A DNA stretch of 64,000 nt from Strix aluco (Eukaryota > Chordata > Aves > Strigiformes > Strigidae): assembly GCF_031877795.1 (NCBI RefSeq), contig NC_133940.1, forward strand, positions 9,983,985 through 10,047,984, written 5' to 3'. Position numbers and translations under genes: made by a program. A model generated the notes under the pieces. It had not been told where the DNA came from and made no database searches. It saw only the letters and a program-made list of their open reading frames with translations. Shown in pieces: positions 24,001 to 39,000 of the stretch. Within the stretch, counting starts at the first letter, position 1. Each line of letters begins with the position of its first letter.

Positions 24001-27000
24001 CATTAATAGTACCTCTTTTATGTGTTTACTCTAGACTTGTTATCCTTTTCACGGATGAGTTGGGTCATATTTCCCACTGGAGAGCCATCATGGCAGGAAG
24101 TCTGGCTGGCATGGTTGCAACCATCGTGACTTACCCCACTGACGTAATTAAAACACGTCTTATCGTGCAGAACCGGCTGGAACCATCTTATGAAGGAATT
24201 CTTCATGCTTTTTACAAAATTTATCATCAAGAAGGACTCCTTGCACTCTACCGAGGCGTTTCACCAGCTATATTAGGTAAAATAGTAATGGGGAGAAATC
24301 AGTTCATTGCACAGTGTTCATTGCAGCTACGTAGTGCATTCATTTGCTCACTTGATTTCAAAACCAAATAGTAATGTTATTCTGTAGAAGATATATAGAT
24401 TTACAAGGCACGACAGTACTGATTATCTCTGCTGTAGCTTTATTGCTTCTAATTATGAACAAGTGCATAGCATTTTATGTATGGTTAAGTGTTCAACAAA
24501 ATACTCTTTTCCTTCTTTTATAGATCTAGTTGTGCTCAGATGCAAGATTTCCACTATTTAACTCTTAAAATAAATAAAAATTATATATGCACACAGTGTT
24601 GCTAATTCCTATTTAGGTGTGAGAGTGTCTCCCTAGCTGGTCAGTGAAACAAGCATGAGCAGTAATGTGTAACTGATGTGAAAAGTGAAGATTAGTGATA
24701 TTCTCTCTTTACATTAAATGACTTTTTAATTATTTATTTACTCTCCATAGCTTTTAAAAATGCCATTTAACTTTGAGTACACTTTTTCACAATATGGCAT
24801 TATAAAAAATGCATTATAATGATAATAATGTATAATCCCACTATAAAATTGATGAGACCATGAAGCAAGTAAAAGAGAACAGGAGTATCCCTCATCGGCT
24901 TGGCTGAAGAGGTGGCTCTGTTTACCTGTGCAACTGCTACATTTGGGTTGGACTGGAGTAAGAGCTTGTCACAAAAGAGATAACCTGGAGAAAGAGCTGA
25001 CCTCTCATGAGACTAGAGCAGTTAATTCTGGCAACGTGCACATTTTAATATGTAAATATATGCCCCTATCAGCACATCTAGATGCTACATTATGGGTTCT
25101 TGGTGGTAAACCAGTGACTAAAAGGTAAAGTTCTTCAAAATATTGGTCGGGTTTGAGCAATGTGAGGTGTAAACTGGCAGCGGCTCATCCCATCTTTTTA
25201 GGTTATGTGATGAGCAGCTCTGTTTTCTTAGTATAGAGTCTGTTGATATAAACCTGTCTGGTTTGCTTTCTAGGTGCTGTCCCATTTTCTGCGGGCTCAT
25301 TCTTTGTTTACATCAATCTGGACAAAATCTGGCGAGAACCCATAGTTCATTTCACTCCTCTTCAGAACTTCATAAATGGCTGTGTAGCAGCTGGTGTGGC
25401 ACAGACGCTTTCTTTCCCCTTTGAGACTGTCAAGAGGAAGATGCAGGTACAGAGCATTCATGTTACAAGTACTTTGTGCTTGTTGCAGGAGCTTGGGACA
25501 AGACTAACCAGATGATCATGAGTGCCACTTTATTTCTCTTACCAGTAGGCTACAGAGACTTTGGTTTAGGTTAGCTGATTTTTGTCTTGGTTTGGGTTTT
25601 TTGAGGGTTTTTTTGAAGTCTGAAAATATTGTTACGAGTGTGTGGTTACACTTTTAAGGAAGTACCATCATGGGATGTATGTATACTGTCAGACTCTGTG
25701 TCTAGCTTGCTTTCTTTTCTTTTTCATGGCAATTTCATCAGACTCTCACAGTTCAGAATTGGCAGACTTTCAGTCAAATACAGACATTCAGTCCCCTTGG
25801 TGTTAGGCAGGACGAATGAGATCCATTTCATTTTCAGAGTCTGCATGTCTGCCATTTATGCCTGACCTATGTACTGGCAACCACAAGAAACTTGCACAGC
25901 AGGTATTAAGTCTGAAGGGTCAGAACTATCCTTGTTCTTATTTCTCATTCCTCTGGCTAACAAGTGACTTCCCAGTTGCTAGTGCTGCTGCTTTCCTGGA
26001 ACATCAGCAACATGAGAGTTACTATATCAAGTTACTATATCATTTTATATTATCTTGCTGATCCTTTCTCCTGAAAGTTTAGTAATAATGATCTAAAAAA
26101 AAAAAAAAAGCCAAAAAGCCACAAAATAATTGCTACCACACAGGTGCCATCTCACTGACATAATTCATTTGATAATGTTGACTTTTCATTAGAACTTCAT
26201 CAGTAGAGTGACAGTGAATAGCTGTCATCATCTGGTAGCTCTCCGGCTGGGGCATATGAGTTTGTTCTTTCAGCCTAGTTCATGGGACTGCAGATTTGTG
26301 GGAAGCTTTTGTTATCTTATAAAAAAGCAGTCATTTAGTGTGGCCTTCCCCTTCATCAAGCGGTAGCCTGGGTGGTAAGTCACAAGCTAGTGACTTGTGG
26401 TGATGATGAAAACGTCAGTGAAACTGTGAATTCCCCTCTCCAGCTCCCCAGGTTCTCTTTTTCAGACAGGGCTCATATCCAGTAGCACAGAAGCCTTTGT
26501 TGCCCTCTCTCCATCTTATAACAGAGGACCTCAGCAGGAGAAGTGATGTCTTTTATTAGACCAGCTCATGTAGCTGATGTGTCCCGAAGTCAAGCTTTAA
26601 GCTGAGCCCTTTCATGAGGTATCTCATAAAATGTCTCAGGTGAGAAATAAATTCTGAGCATGGACTCTTGATAATTTTTTGCAGCTGTGTCAGTGGGTCT
26701 AAGAAAAGCAATTATTCCTTACGAGTCCTCTTTTTCTTTATATCCTTAGGCTCACAGCAATAGTGTTGCCCTAAAGAATAAAGAAAAGAAAGGCATTTAC
26801 TGTGCTGTTCCCCTTTTAATATTTTCTGTTGATACATCAGTTACTTGAACATTCAGTTTTCATAACCAGTTCAAAAGTAACTTTCAGTTGTAACTGGAGT
26901 GATGTTAGTTCTGTGTCAAACTTTGTCTTGACAGGCAAGTAGAGAAACGGAACAGGCCCATCTTTCATTTTCCTGCCGCTAGGCTGTACTCTTTCACCAA

Positions 27001-30000
27001 AGGGATCCTTAAAACATCTGATTGGCACTTCTAGAAATAAGAAGGGAACTGGATTTATTGCCTAAATATGTAGGAAGTGGATATGCTAAAAATACTTTGG
27101 ACGGAAAAAAGACTCAACAACAGAGGGTTTTTTTTCCTCATAGATACATTGCAGCAACTGAATAGTGATTTTCCAAGGTTAGAGAAACACCTCCTGTGCA
27201 GTGATTTATTCTAAAGGCATGGGAGAAGGCAAAGGTGTTTCAGAAGAACTAGCTGCCTAGGTGTGAAAGCCCATAATTTGTTTGGTACTGGAAATGATAT
27301 AAATCACAGAGGCTTGTCCAGAAAAGAGACCTGTTGAAAATCACACCCAAGCTGATACTAAGAGCTCACTGGAATTGATGTAAGGTCATCCAGGAGGTTT
27401 TCACAGTTAGCACCAGGGTATGGGCCAACTTTTCAGGGATCAGCTCTGCTTTGCGCTTACTTGCTGGCCTGTTCAATTTGCAGCATGGTGGTCAGAAGAG
27501 AGAAGTGTCTAGAACAGCACCAGAAAAGGTATCATGCCTAGACCTAGAAAGGGGGAGAATAAAGCAGGGGAAAAAAGAGCTTCAAGACATTTCAGTGTTC
27601 TGTAGAAAACAGGGGAGCAGATGCTTCTGATCACAGTTTTTCTGAGACATCATAGGCTGATCAGCCTCTGTGCAGTGATTCACCTGTCTAGCTGATAGAA
27701 AGAGGGCTGTACCAAAGCCTTCAGCTAACCCCAGGCTTGGTGTGAGTGCTCTGCTGTGCATGTAGGGAAATGCTGGCTTTGTTTTGAAGCAATGAATGCT
27801 GGTTTCATATACGAAGAGGAACCCAGCACATTGTGGAGGTCGGTATCAGGTTCCCTTCTGTCCCACTGATCTGACAGATAGAGGTAGTATATTGCCAAAG
27901 AAGACTTTTCTAGTGAACCTGTTGGTGATGGGGAACCAGGGAGTTGTAAGGCAGTCTCAGGAGCTTCAGAAGCTGAGGAACCAGGACACAAGGCTGTCTT
28001 CTCTGATTCTGGGATGGAGCACAAGCCTGAGACCAGAACATCCAGTTCAGGTCTTTACCTGACATTCTAGGGAGTCTTGGAGGAGTTAACGCTGTCCATC
28101 CCCTCATCTAGACAACTCTTGAATTGTTTGCACATACTAGAAGATGAACTCTGCTATGGGAGGAAGGATAAGGTGCTGTTTTTAATCTCAGTTGTAATAA
28201 TTTTGTTTCATCTTTTCTCATTTTACATATTTGAATCCTACACATCTGACGTCAGCAGCTTGTCGCTGACATCTGTGGGAGTAGGAGCTGACTGTCAGTG
28301 AACAATTCTTCCTCTGTTTTGGTGATGATTTATGATGTCAGATTTGCTCTGTAACCATGGCTTCTTCCCCCTCTGCTATTAGAATTATCTTTATCATGCT
28401 TACTTTTTTTTTTTTTTCCAAAAATGCTGTGTTTGCTAAATATACTTCAATGTTTTTCTTAAAAGAAATGTTAATTAATGTGAATGAGTCTTACTGAATA
28501 TGTGAGTCCTCTATGTTGTGCTTATCCTAATTTTATTCCTTTGTCTTCCTTTTTTCACTTTGCTCCTGATTGGCATGTTAGAGAATTAAGAGGTACTGTA
28601 TGCATGTTTCAGCATGGAAATATGGCTTTTGTTGTGCATCTGTAAAAGGGGATTAGTGAAGGAGAGGGTTTTTCAAAGGGATGTTCTATATGCTTTCCTG
28701 ACTCACTCTTATGCTACATCAGTTTCTGAACAAAAACTTACTGATCTTTATATCCTTCTGACTGTTATTCTTGGCTTTCCTTCCTTACCTCACAATATCA
28801 TGTCCTTTATTAAATCCAGTATCTAAGCAATATTCAAGTACTGCACTTTTACCTTGCAGACTTGCATACAAGAACACTTTTCTTCTTTTTCCTTTTTTTT
28901 TTTTTTTTTGCTGCCTTAAGCAGGGAAATACCGGCCTATGAATGTGTCTGGGTCTAAGGGAAGCACTGGTAATATGTTTCCACTTTGGCACATCATCTTT
29001 TTGCTTATGATGACCTTCATAAGTGCATATTGGACTGAGCTCTGGCATTTCAGTAAGGGAAGATGAATTTAGAGCTGTTATATGCTATACAGAAGATTAT
29101 TATTAGAATGGCACTGATCCCAGACTATGTGTAGAACTGAAGATCAACAAACATGCAAATGGTCAGCGCAAACCTAATACCCAAGTTTGGCACTTCCCTC
29201 TGTGCACATGACCCTCAGAGGTAGGCTCAGATACCCCTGGCTGGCGCTTCTCAGCCTTCGTTTCAAATTGGCTTGTGACTTTGGTAGTTTTGTTACGCAA
29301 AATGCACAAAGGTGACCCTGACGTTTCACAGATACTTTAACACAGTTACACAGAATAAGCATACTTCTAGTATACTGCAGGATTCAGCATAGTTTTGGTG
29401 TTGACTGCACAGCATCCTCAAATTGTGAAGACATCTTTCCAGGGAAAGCATTGTTCAGTAATGATCTTTCTGTTTTAAAATCCAGGCTTTGAATTCCCTC
29501 CACTGCCATAAACAAACAGGCTCACTGTTCTTGGTTAGTGTAGGCTGTTGTCATGCATCACCCAAGAAGTGGCCTCTTTTCAGTGACAAAAGTGAATCAG
29601 TTAGGCCTCAGCTGCCTGTAGGTCTGCAAGGTGTTTTGGGGTTTTTTTTTGTTGGGATTTTTTTGGTTCTTTGGAACACAAGATGCTCAGCAAGTGTGAA
29701 ATCTGTTGTAAATTATGTAAATGCTATGAGTTCTTAGTAACCTGGAGAAAACTAAGCAGTCATTCCCTTTGTGAGGTAACCTGTTTATGATAAATGCAAT
29801 TTTGTGCCCTGTGGGCCATTTTCTAGTCTGAAGTCAGTTAAAGGAGGTACTGAAGTCTCTCTTTAAAAGTAGTACTGTTATTTAAGTATTTATTTAAAAA
29901 CAGTCCCCTAACTTATGTTCCCTGCATGGTAAAAGTCAGTCTAGCAAGAACCCAGTGTTTGTACACAAAGCTTTGAAAAATAAGATTAGTAAATGTCCAT

Positions 30001-33000
30001 TAGAAAAGCCCTTTCTCCCTGCTGAAATGAGGAGACAGTGCTCCTGTGCTGCTTAAACATGAGTAACTTGGAAAGAGCGCTCTGTCATTGGAGATGGTCA
30101 CTGGTGCTGGTATGGCAGCCTCTGAAAGCTCTCAAGCTGTGGTGTTCCTGCTGTTTGCAAGATCTGTGTTCTTGTCAGCTGGGAATATGAAAGTTATTGG
30201 AGTCATGACCTGGTTTAAAAATAAGAAATCCTTTTTTGGGTCATGTGGTTCACACGACATCTCAAAAGCATACGTGCTCTCAGACTTTGTGCAGGGAGAC
30301 CCTTTAATAGCGAACGGCATGGGAGCCTGAGCCTTGAAAATTTTCAGGGATGAAGCCATTTGGCCACGCAAAGTGGTAAATTTCATAGTGTGGAAACAAA
30401 TAAGGAGCAATATTACTACTTCTAGTCTGATTTTCTGTGGAGGTAAGGCTTATATAGTTGCTAGCTGTCTGTCCTTGCCCCCAATAAGTTTTGATCCTGC
30501 TGTCCGACTTCAACTAAACTTGACAGAGGAATGGAGGTTTCAGAGATAGAACTTCCTTCAAGTTTTGTGAAAACAAGTGCACGGATAGGGAGAAAACTCC
30601 CAAAGTATTTCACCTGAGGGGAAGGCTGCAGTGTGAGTTCTTACTTCTTCCTGTGATCTCATGCTCCCTTTTTCCTTGCTTCTGGGGTTCAGGCATCAGC
30701 CAGGACCCCATGGCCTGGGTGGTACTTGAACTTGGGACCAGCCTGACTCCTCTGATTATTAGCAAATAGGTAATAGATGTCAGATTCTGGTGTTGGTAAA
30801 ATCCCTTCCTTCCTGCCCTTTTCCCCTATGTCTAACTGCTTTGAGCTACCAGCATTTTTTTATTGTTTCATTGATGGTGCTATGAAGATATTTTGTACCA
30901 CTTTCTCTGAGGCTGTTGCAGAATAGTGCCCTGCTGCTTTGGGAAGTACTTGGTCCGGTAAATGGTTGAGACAATGCTTGGAAAAAGCTACCGAGCGTAA
31001 CATGGGCTTTGCCTTCTCTAACAGCCTAGATCAGCCTTTGTGCATCTGAGCAAACCTCAGAAGCATTTCTCTTAGATCCCCAGACTTCTACAGGAGAGAA
31101 TCACGAAGACTGACTGCCTGTGAAGTTGAAACACTGAACAGTGCCAGTGGAAAAAATGGATAAGAGGGAAAAATCGTAAATCAAGAATTGGAAGCAGGAC
31201 TGGTCTGATCTAACAGTCAGTTCTGCCTTGTGACAGCTCGTGCTACGTCTGGTGGCCTTTAACCAAGGAGCTGTGGTGTGCTAAGCATGTAATACTCGCT
31301 CTGGGGGGGATTACAGCAGTAGCTTAGCACTGCAGCACAGCAGTCTGCCGAAGAAAAGCAGGAAAACACACTGTACCCATTTGAAATGCAGGAGGTCTGA
31401 GGGAGGGCAGAATGCAATTCTCGGAATTATTTTTCCAGATACTGAAGCAGCTGCCATGCTCCCAGTCCTAGATTTGGTAGTGCCAGCTGAGCATGGCCAC
31501 TGGCCTCTTACAGCCTCCACAGCTCTGTGATCAGTGTGGTATGAGTGAGAGCTCTTTAATCTGCTTTGGAGCAAACCAGACAGGTTAACTCAGCCCACCT
31601 TTTTAAACTTGGTAAGCTCACCCAGCTGACGCAGCCTCACACGGGTTAGGGTACGCTGATGTGCACACACAACTATTGCAGCCATAATTTTCAGCAGGGA
31701 GACAGTAATATCTCCAGAGTGACAGCTACCACTGTTACCCCTAACATGAGTACTTTTGCATCAGTTATACAGGAGAGCCTTGTATCCATTTGTCTGTGTT
31801 TAGAATGATGTGCCTGTGACATGTAAGGTGATTAATTATGCAAAATGCTCCATAAACGGGAGCTTAAACTTTATGGACACTCTCTTCTTTTATATCTGCT
31901 TTATTTTGATTTGGTGTAATTCCTTACCTCATCAACATAAGGCCAATGGAAATATGTTCTCTGTAAAGCCCCAATCCTGTGAAATGTTAATTTTCTCCTC
32001 AGTTCCTACACAGACAGCAGGAGATGCTGGAACTAGCATTCCTATTCACTGTGTGAAGTGTTGGGACCAAGCTGGACTGCCTAAGTGTTTGCACCAATAA
32101 ATTAACTAGGGATAATGTGCATGAAAACGGTGCACCCATTTGTAAGGATTGAGCTGAACCTTCACAAGGCATTCAGAAACTATGCAGAGGTGCTCCTGCT
32201 AGGGGCTTGCGCTGCCTTGAGGAAGAAGACCTCTACATTCTATATCAAAGCTTTCTTCATACTGCAGGTGTTAAAAGCAGGGAAGGCTTAGGTTCAGTAG
32301 CAGAGGAGGGATTCTGCAACAAACCGTGAAGCCTCAGGGTACGACAGGACTGGCGATAATGTATTTAAAGCTAAGAGTCACACTTTCGAGCAAGCGGTAA
32401 ATTGTTTTGCTGGTTTGGTGCTGTTGCTCTCAGAAAGGCGAGATGATTTGGCCCCAGTTCAGGTTACAGCAGAAAGGACAACATGTTCCTCAAGTGCAGG
32501 AAGCTGGAGGTCAGCTGCTCTCCTGTGCTGCTCTGCAACCAGCTGCCTCCTGATAGTTGTCACCATTTACCTTCTTACACGCCTGAATACCTGTGGTGGA
32601 CTTCAGCCAGGGGTAAGTCAGCATTACCAAACCATTGATGCAGAAAAGACAATGAGTACCAAGTAAGGCTGTCCTCCAGGAGAAAGGATTGATTAGCCCA
32701 AGAGAATGCATGCTTTTCCCCCCAATATTAATACTTATTTACATTTTAATTCTTTCTTGCTTGAGTAGAATGAAATGCTCTTTCAAGCATTCAGCCTTCG
32801 CTTGAGTGAAATTTCTGTTGACTGTAGTGGCATTAGCTTGAATGAAAACTGCAATCTTTGTCCTTCAGTTTCCTTTGAACTACAGTTACACTTGCCTGTT
32901 GCATGTGTCCTTATTAACCCAGGCTGCAAAGACTTCTTATTTTAGCTTCCAGATTAAGAGTGTGAACTCTTGAGCTGTGTTGTAAAGTGCCTTCGTGTAC

Positions 33001-36000
33001 TTTTTTTTTTTAATTGATCAGAAGTGTAGGACACCTGAACCTGTTGAAATGATATAAATAAGCAATTTTACTATATTTACCATCAGAGTAGCATACCACC
33101 TATGGCAGCTATTCAGTTAGTTGAGCTTGCATACTCTGTGCTAACAGTACTGCATAGTCAAAAAAATAAATAACAAATCTTTGTACCAACAAACCTTAAG
33201 AACAGGGAAGGGGGGAGAAAAGTGCATGAACTGAGAGGGAAGTATTTCCAAATAGTCTCTGATACATGTAAATTCAGGTAGTTGCAAACCAAAATGTCCT
33301 AAAATGCAAGTGGAAATTTTTCACCTGCACAGCTCTGGGCTCAGGCTCAAGTGGCCTAACCACCGCGTTTGCCATTTCCTGACCTGGTGATCCCAGCTTG
33401 GTCTGTGTGGCTACTGTGAGCCAAAGTAAAAATAAGAAGATTCAAGTGATTGATCTTTTGATGGGCATGGTTCCTACTGCAGCTGTGGTGAACAACATCC
33501 ATCCTTCAATCCTGAAAGGAAGAGAGGAGGAGAGGGGCTGGGGGAGGTCATTGAAGGGGAAATCTTTATAAGGGTCTGTGAGATTAATTCCCAAAATGGG
33601 ACTGTGTTGTTGTGACAGTCAACTCATGATGCAAACAATGGGAGAGATGGTGTCTGAGAGTCTTCAGGTAACAATAACAGTAAACCTGAGTTTTGTCATG
33701 ACACTTCACCCTTATTTAAATATTTTGTTTATATTAAAAAATGTGAGTGCAGGTAGTTGTTTGGTGGTTTTTTTAAATACATGTCTCTCTTGGGTTTAGA
33801 TTGTCAAGATAGAACAGAGTGCTAACTTTGGGGATGTATCACAGTGACTTAGTAGACTTGGTGGCCTCTGGATACTAAAAAGACCATGTTTGTGAGAGAG
33901 CAGATGGAGCCAGTTCTGCATGTGATGTGCTCTAATCATTTAGAGAACCCATTGTCCATCAAAGGTAAAAAGATTAGCAATTTAGCCCCGCTACTGCTAT
34001 GACTAACAACTTGGCACTCTGTTATCAGCGCAGTGAGCTGTACTGTTATCTCCAGCCTTCTGCAGTATGAGACACCCATAACTGGGGGGGAAGGAAGTCT
34101 TTAAAAATGTTCATAACAAACAGGTTTCCATGCTGCAGCCCATAGTGTCAAGGGGTGTCAAAAGGAAGGAATTCAATCTGCTTTGAGATGCATGGTGTGA
34201 AACATCTCTGTCATAAACCTGATCTCGTTGGTATGAGATTAGCTGTTTGATTCGTATGTAGGTTTCTGCAAAAAAGGTAGAGAAGCTAGTTTGATCTATT
34301 TTGTTACTTCCATTTTCTGGCTTTGGTGCCATAGGGTGCTTGTGAGGATTGCAGTGTTGTAGACATGTTTAGATGATGCAGAACTACCCAAAACCCACAG
34401 CTGTTTTTTTCATTAAAAACAGTGCCAAATGAAATGCCTTTCTAATTTTTTCTTTTATTAATACATTTTAACTTTGTTTAGCTGTGTTCTAAACCACTGA
34501 AGTTTTAACTACACACTGATACATTTTTTAGATTTTCTTTTGCAGTAGGTGATTCTGAGATTCTGTGGACAATTGTTATTTAAATACTGTGTGTAGGGTC
34601 CTAGAAACATACTGCTTCTGTAACACAGGAAGACTGGCAAAGCATACTTCACCCTGCAGACTGAAATCTTGAAAACGGCTGTAACCGTGGTGAATGTTAC
34701 TATAAATAACCTTTCAGTAAATCTCTTAAGAGGTCAGTGTCTGCGGCCAAATTAGAAATCTGAGGGTTTGACTTACCTGTTCCTTTTTAACTGTCTTCTG
34801 GATGTGTTTACTGCATGCAGAACCTTACTGGAACCTGCAGTGCACTTGTTGCCTGTCTTGGTGGTGTAGGCAGGAGTACTGTAATCAAAACCGTTTGATA
34901 AGTGCTTTTGCAATGTATACAGTAACGAAGGGCATTAAGTCAAACTCATGCAGTTAGTTCTGGCAGGTCATGCCAAGGGACTTAAAAAGGAAGGGAATTG
35001 CATGTTAACAGCATTCCTGCTTTCCTCAAGTGTTTTAGAAACCTGTCCCTCTTCACTGCTTGGCTGCCTGTAATTCTCTTTACCAAAAAAGCTTGTAGAA
35101 AGTCATTGACAGTCCAGAAAGCAGAACGGGGTTTTGAATCCAGCTCTCCTGTTGCATTTTTCATAATCATAAATGCTTTGGGTTGGAAGGGACCTTAAAG
35201 ATCATCCAGTTCCAACCCCCCTGCCATGGGCAGGGACACCTTCCACTAGACCAGGTTGCTCAAAGCCCCGTCCAACCTGGCCTTGAACCCTTCCAGGGAG
35301 GGGGCAGCCACAGCTTCTCTGGGCAACCTGTGCCAGTGCCTCACCACCCTCACAGGGAAGAATTTCTTCCTTATATCTAATCTAAATCTACCCTCTTTCA
35401 GTTTAAAGCCATTACCCCTCATCCTATCCCTACACCCCCTGATCAAGAGTCCCTCCCCAGCTTTCCTGTAGCCCTCTGTAAGTACAGGAAGGCCACTATA
35501 GGGTCTCGTCAGAGCCTTCTCTTTTCCAGGCCGAACACCCCCAACTCTCTCAGCCTGTCCTCACAGGGGAGGTGCTCCAGCCCCCCGATCATCTTCGTGG
35601 CCTCCTCTGGACCCACTCGAGCAGGTCCATGTCCTTCTGATGTTGGGGGCCCCAGAGCTGGGCACAGAACTGCAGGTGGGGGTTCATGAGAGCAGAGTGG
35701 AGGGGGAGAATCCCCTCTCTCGACCTGCTGGCCACACTTGTCTTGATGCAGCCCAGGACACAGTTGGCTTTCTGGGCTGTGACCACACATTGCTGGCTCA
35801 CAGTCAGTTTTCCATCCACCAATACCCCCAAGTCCTTCTCCGCAGGGCTGCTCTCAATCCACTCCTCGCCCAGCCTGGATTTGTGCTTGGGCTTGCCCCA
35901 ACCCATGTGCAGGACCTTGCACTTGGCTTTGTTGAACTCCATGAGGTTCACACGGTCCCACCTGTCCAGGTCCCTCTGGATGGCACATCCCTTCCCTCCA

Positions 36001-39000
36001 GCGTGTGACCGCACCACACAGCTCGGTGTTGTTGGTGAACTTGCTGAGGGTGCCTCAATCCCACTGCCCATGTCACTGACAAAGATGTTAAACAGCACCG
36101 GTCCCAACACCGACCCCTGAGGACGCCACTTGTCACTGCTCTCCACTTGGACATCGAGCTGTTGACCGCAACTCTGAGTGCGACCATCCAGCCAATTCCT
36201 TATCCACTGAGTGGTCCATCCATCAAATCCATGCCTCTCCAATTTAGAGACAAGGATTTCACTCTGTTTAAGTTTACTTGCATCATTTGAGTGCTCTTCT
36301 AAGCATCCCTGGTGCTAATATCACCATTCTTAGTGGAACTGGTCCCTGAAGTCTCAGTTGCAGCACTCAGCATCTTCCGCAGTACAGTCATGAGAGTCTT
36401 TGTGTGGGAGTTTCTCAAGTAGTGTGGATTAAGACTTGGAAAGTTATTTTTCTCTTTCTCACTGTTGGATTTAGCTATTGCTTTTGAAACTCTTATACCC
36501 CTTAACTAACAGAGCCAAGTGGGCTTCCTTGTAGCAAATGAGCATAAGTGAACGTGTGCATGACCCTTGAACTACCTGCAAAGGCAGGGCTGGGAATACT
36601 GTAAAATCACAGCAGCTAAATCCCATAGTGTCTGCTTCTTGAGTCCTAGAACAGGGAGGCTGTGGAAGCTTGCACTGCAGTTAAGAATTATGGAAACAGC
36701 TATAGCCCCATGGAGTTAGCAAGTCCAATGTAGACACAAAGGGGACAAGAAATAGAACAGTTGAAATACTTTCTCCCCCACAAGTGTGAGCCCTTTCTTA
36801 GAAATCAGGTACACTGTTGAGAAAGTTCAGAGAGAAGCAAATGCCTCTGTTCTCTCCTCCTTAAAGTGTAAAAGACCATGGATTAAATCCTCGGCCCTAC
36901 TCTTGTCTGGAGTAAAAGAGCCAGGACATGATAAAGGTGATCCAGAAGATAACAAATCAGGATGTGGTGGAAGCCTGTTGCCTTCTTTCTCAGTGAAGTG
37001 CTTTCCCAGAATCACCTCCCAAAGCCCTGTCAAAAGGAAACTGTATGGTTTTACCTGTTACCTGCCATCAGAAGTATGCATTTCAATCATGCACAAAAAA
37101 AGTGGAAAAAAAATCATCTGTGATTTTTTTTTTTTTTAAAAGAAGACTATGCAGTTAGTGTGTGGTGTGATTAGGGGTTTTCTGTTAGCTTCTAAATTTT
37201 AGCAGTAGACTTGCCAGTAATGCAAGGGCATGTAACAGCATTAAAACTATTTGATTAGCAACTTCTCTTATATACCTGGAGCATGAGTTTTGATCTGTTT
37301 CCATTCCCAGCATCTTAAGTTGCCAAGTATTTGAAATGTTATAGCTGAGGCATCTAGAAAAATGTCATCACCACTTGTCAATTTATGAGAGGCTTGTCAT
37401 AGGCTTAGCAGCTTTGAGAAGCTGTAAGTTAGTCTGGCCAAGGAGGGAAAAAGTGCTACACCACATGGTGTTTGAGATCAATGAGGGGATAATGATATCC
37501 ATATTCACCAATCAGTTAACTATACAAGTCCCATTTTTATGAAACTTCTGCCCTGTGGCGATCAGCTTGCACGCATAAGTCATCAGCCTGTGTCCTGGGG
37601 TTCCCACACACTCCTGACTGAGAAGTGGCACTTGCCATGTGTTTGAGTGAAACACTGATTTGCCAATGCAAAACAAACCCGTGGCTGCATGTGCACAGAT
37701 GGATGAAGATGGGATTATTCAAGGTCAGGTTATCCTGTCTGTGCTAACATGATAGGAGATTAATGAAGGAAGGATTTTGCTGTTAAAAATGACCCACTAC
37801 ATTTCTTTCATGTGAACAGACACTGTCTGTACTGCAGTTGGAAGTGTAGCTGCAGTCCAGCAGGATGGTCCCAAGCTAACTTTAAGCAGTTTGAATCAAC
37901 TGACCATGCAGTGAAGATACAGGAGCACAGGCACCAACTGCTCACTCAGAGCCCTTGGTGGGCTTGTACAGCCTGAGCTGAAACCTCCGGTCTTCCCTTT
38001 CTGCTGTGCTGATGCTACTCAACCCGCAGTACAGTTTGCCCTTCTCACTGCAGTGTGGTGGCAGTCTCAGCAGCCAGCGCACTCTTCTGTTTTGGTTGGT
38101 GTTACAGGAAGGCAGCGTGGCATCTGGGGCTAGCCCCGAGCTAGCACCTCCTCCGCTGCCTAACCCCAACCTCTCCCCAGACCCGAGTGGCCATCAGACA
38201 TGGGGCTGATGCCTTATGCAGAACTGGTTTGGATGGTTTGTCTTCACAAGGGTGGGATTTATTTCTAGTAGTGACATGGCAGAAAAGAAAGTGCTGTGTG
38301 AAATTACTGCTCTCTTTTATACCCATCAGAGAGTCAATTCCCTCCCTTTTTAGTCTGTATTTCAAGGCAAAATAGGTGATTGTTTTGGGTTGATGGAAGA
38401 ATCCAGATCAGTCTCCTGAAACCTGTCATTAAGTGTTGCTTATGTACCAGAATGGAGAAAGTAATTATCTTTGATTACTTTGGTTTTCCTTTGCTTGTTG
38501 TAAATCCCCCTGGGTGTCTCTTGAACAGGCCCAGAGTCCTTGGCTTCCCCACTATGGAGCAGTTGATGTCCATTTTACCGGCATGGCTGACTGTTTCCGG
38601 CAAACTGTGAAGAACAAAGGTGTGCTTGGACTTTGGAGTGGACTCACACCCAGTCTGCTCAAGGTGAGGTTTTGCTTTCATCCCAATCAAAGACTACCCT
38701 GAAGTAATCAAGACGCGCTTTGGGGCAGTTTGGGTTATAAAGCTTATGACATGCCTCCGTACTTATTAGCAGCTTATAGATGACAGAGTCTGTGACAGAA
38801 CAACTATAACCTCAGGCAGGTTATAAACCAGCTTTGGAGCTTGGTTTGGTCGTATTTTCCCTAATGTAAGCTTGGCTTCTAGATGTCAGTGCTTTCAAGT
38901 TCATTTGAATGTCCTGAGAGAAGGGAGTTCTGCTAACACATAAGGTAGGGTATGGATGGGAGATTGCAAGTGATCCACTTACGACAGCTGAACAAGTTCT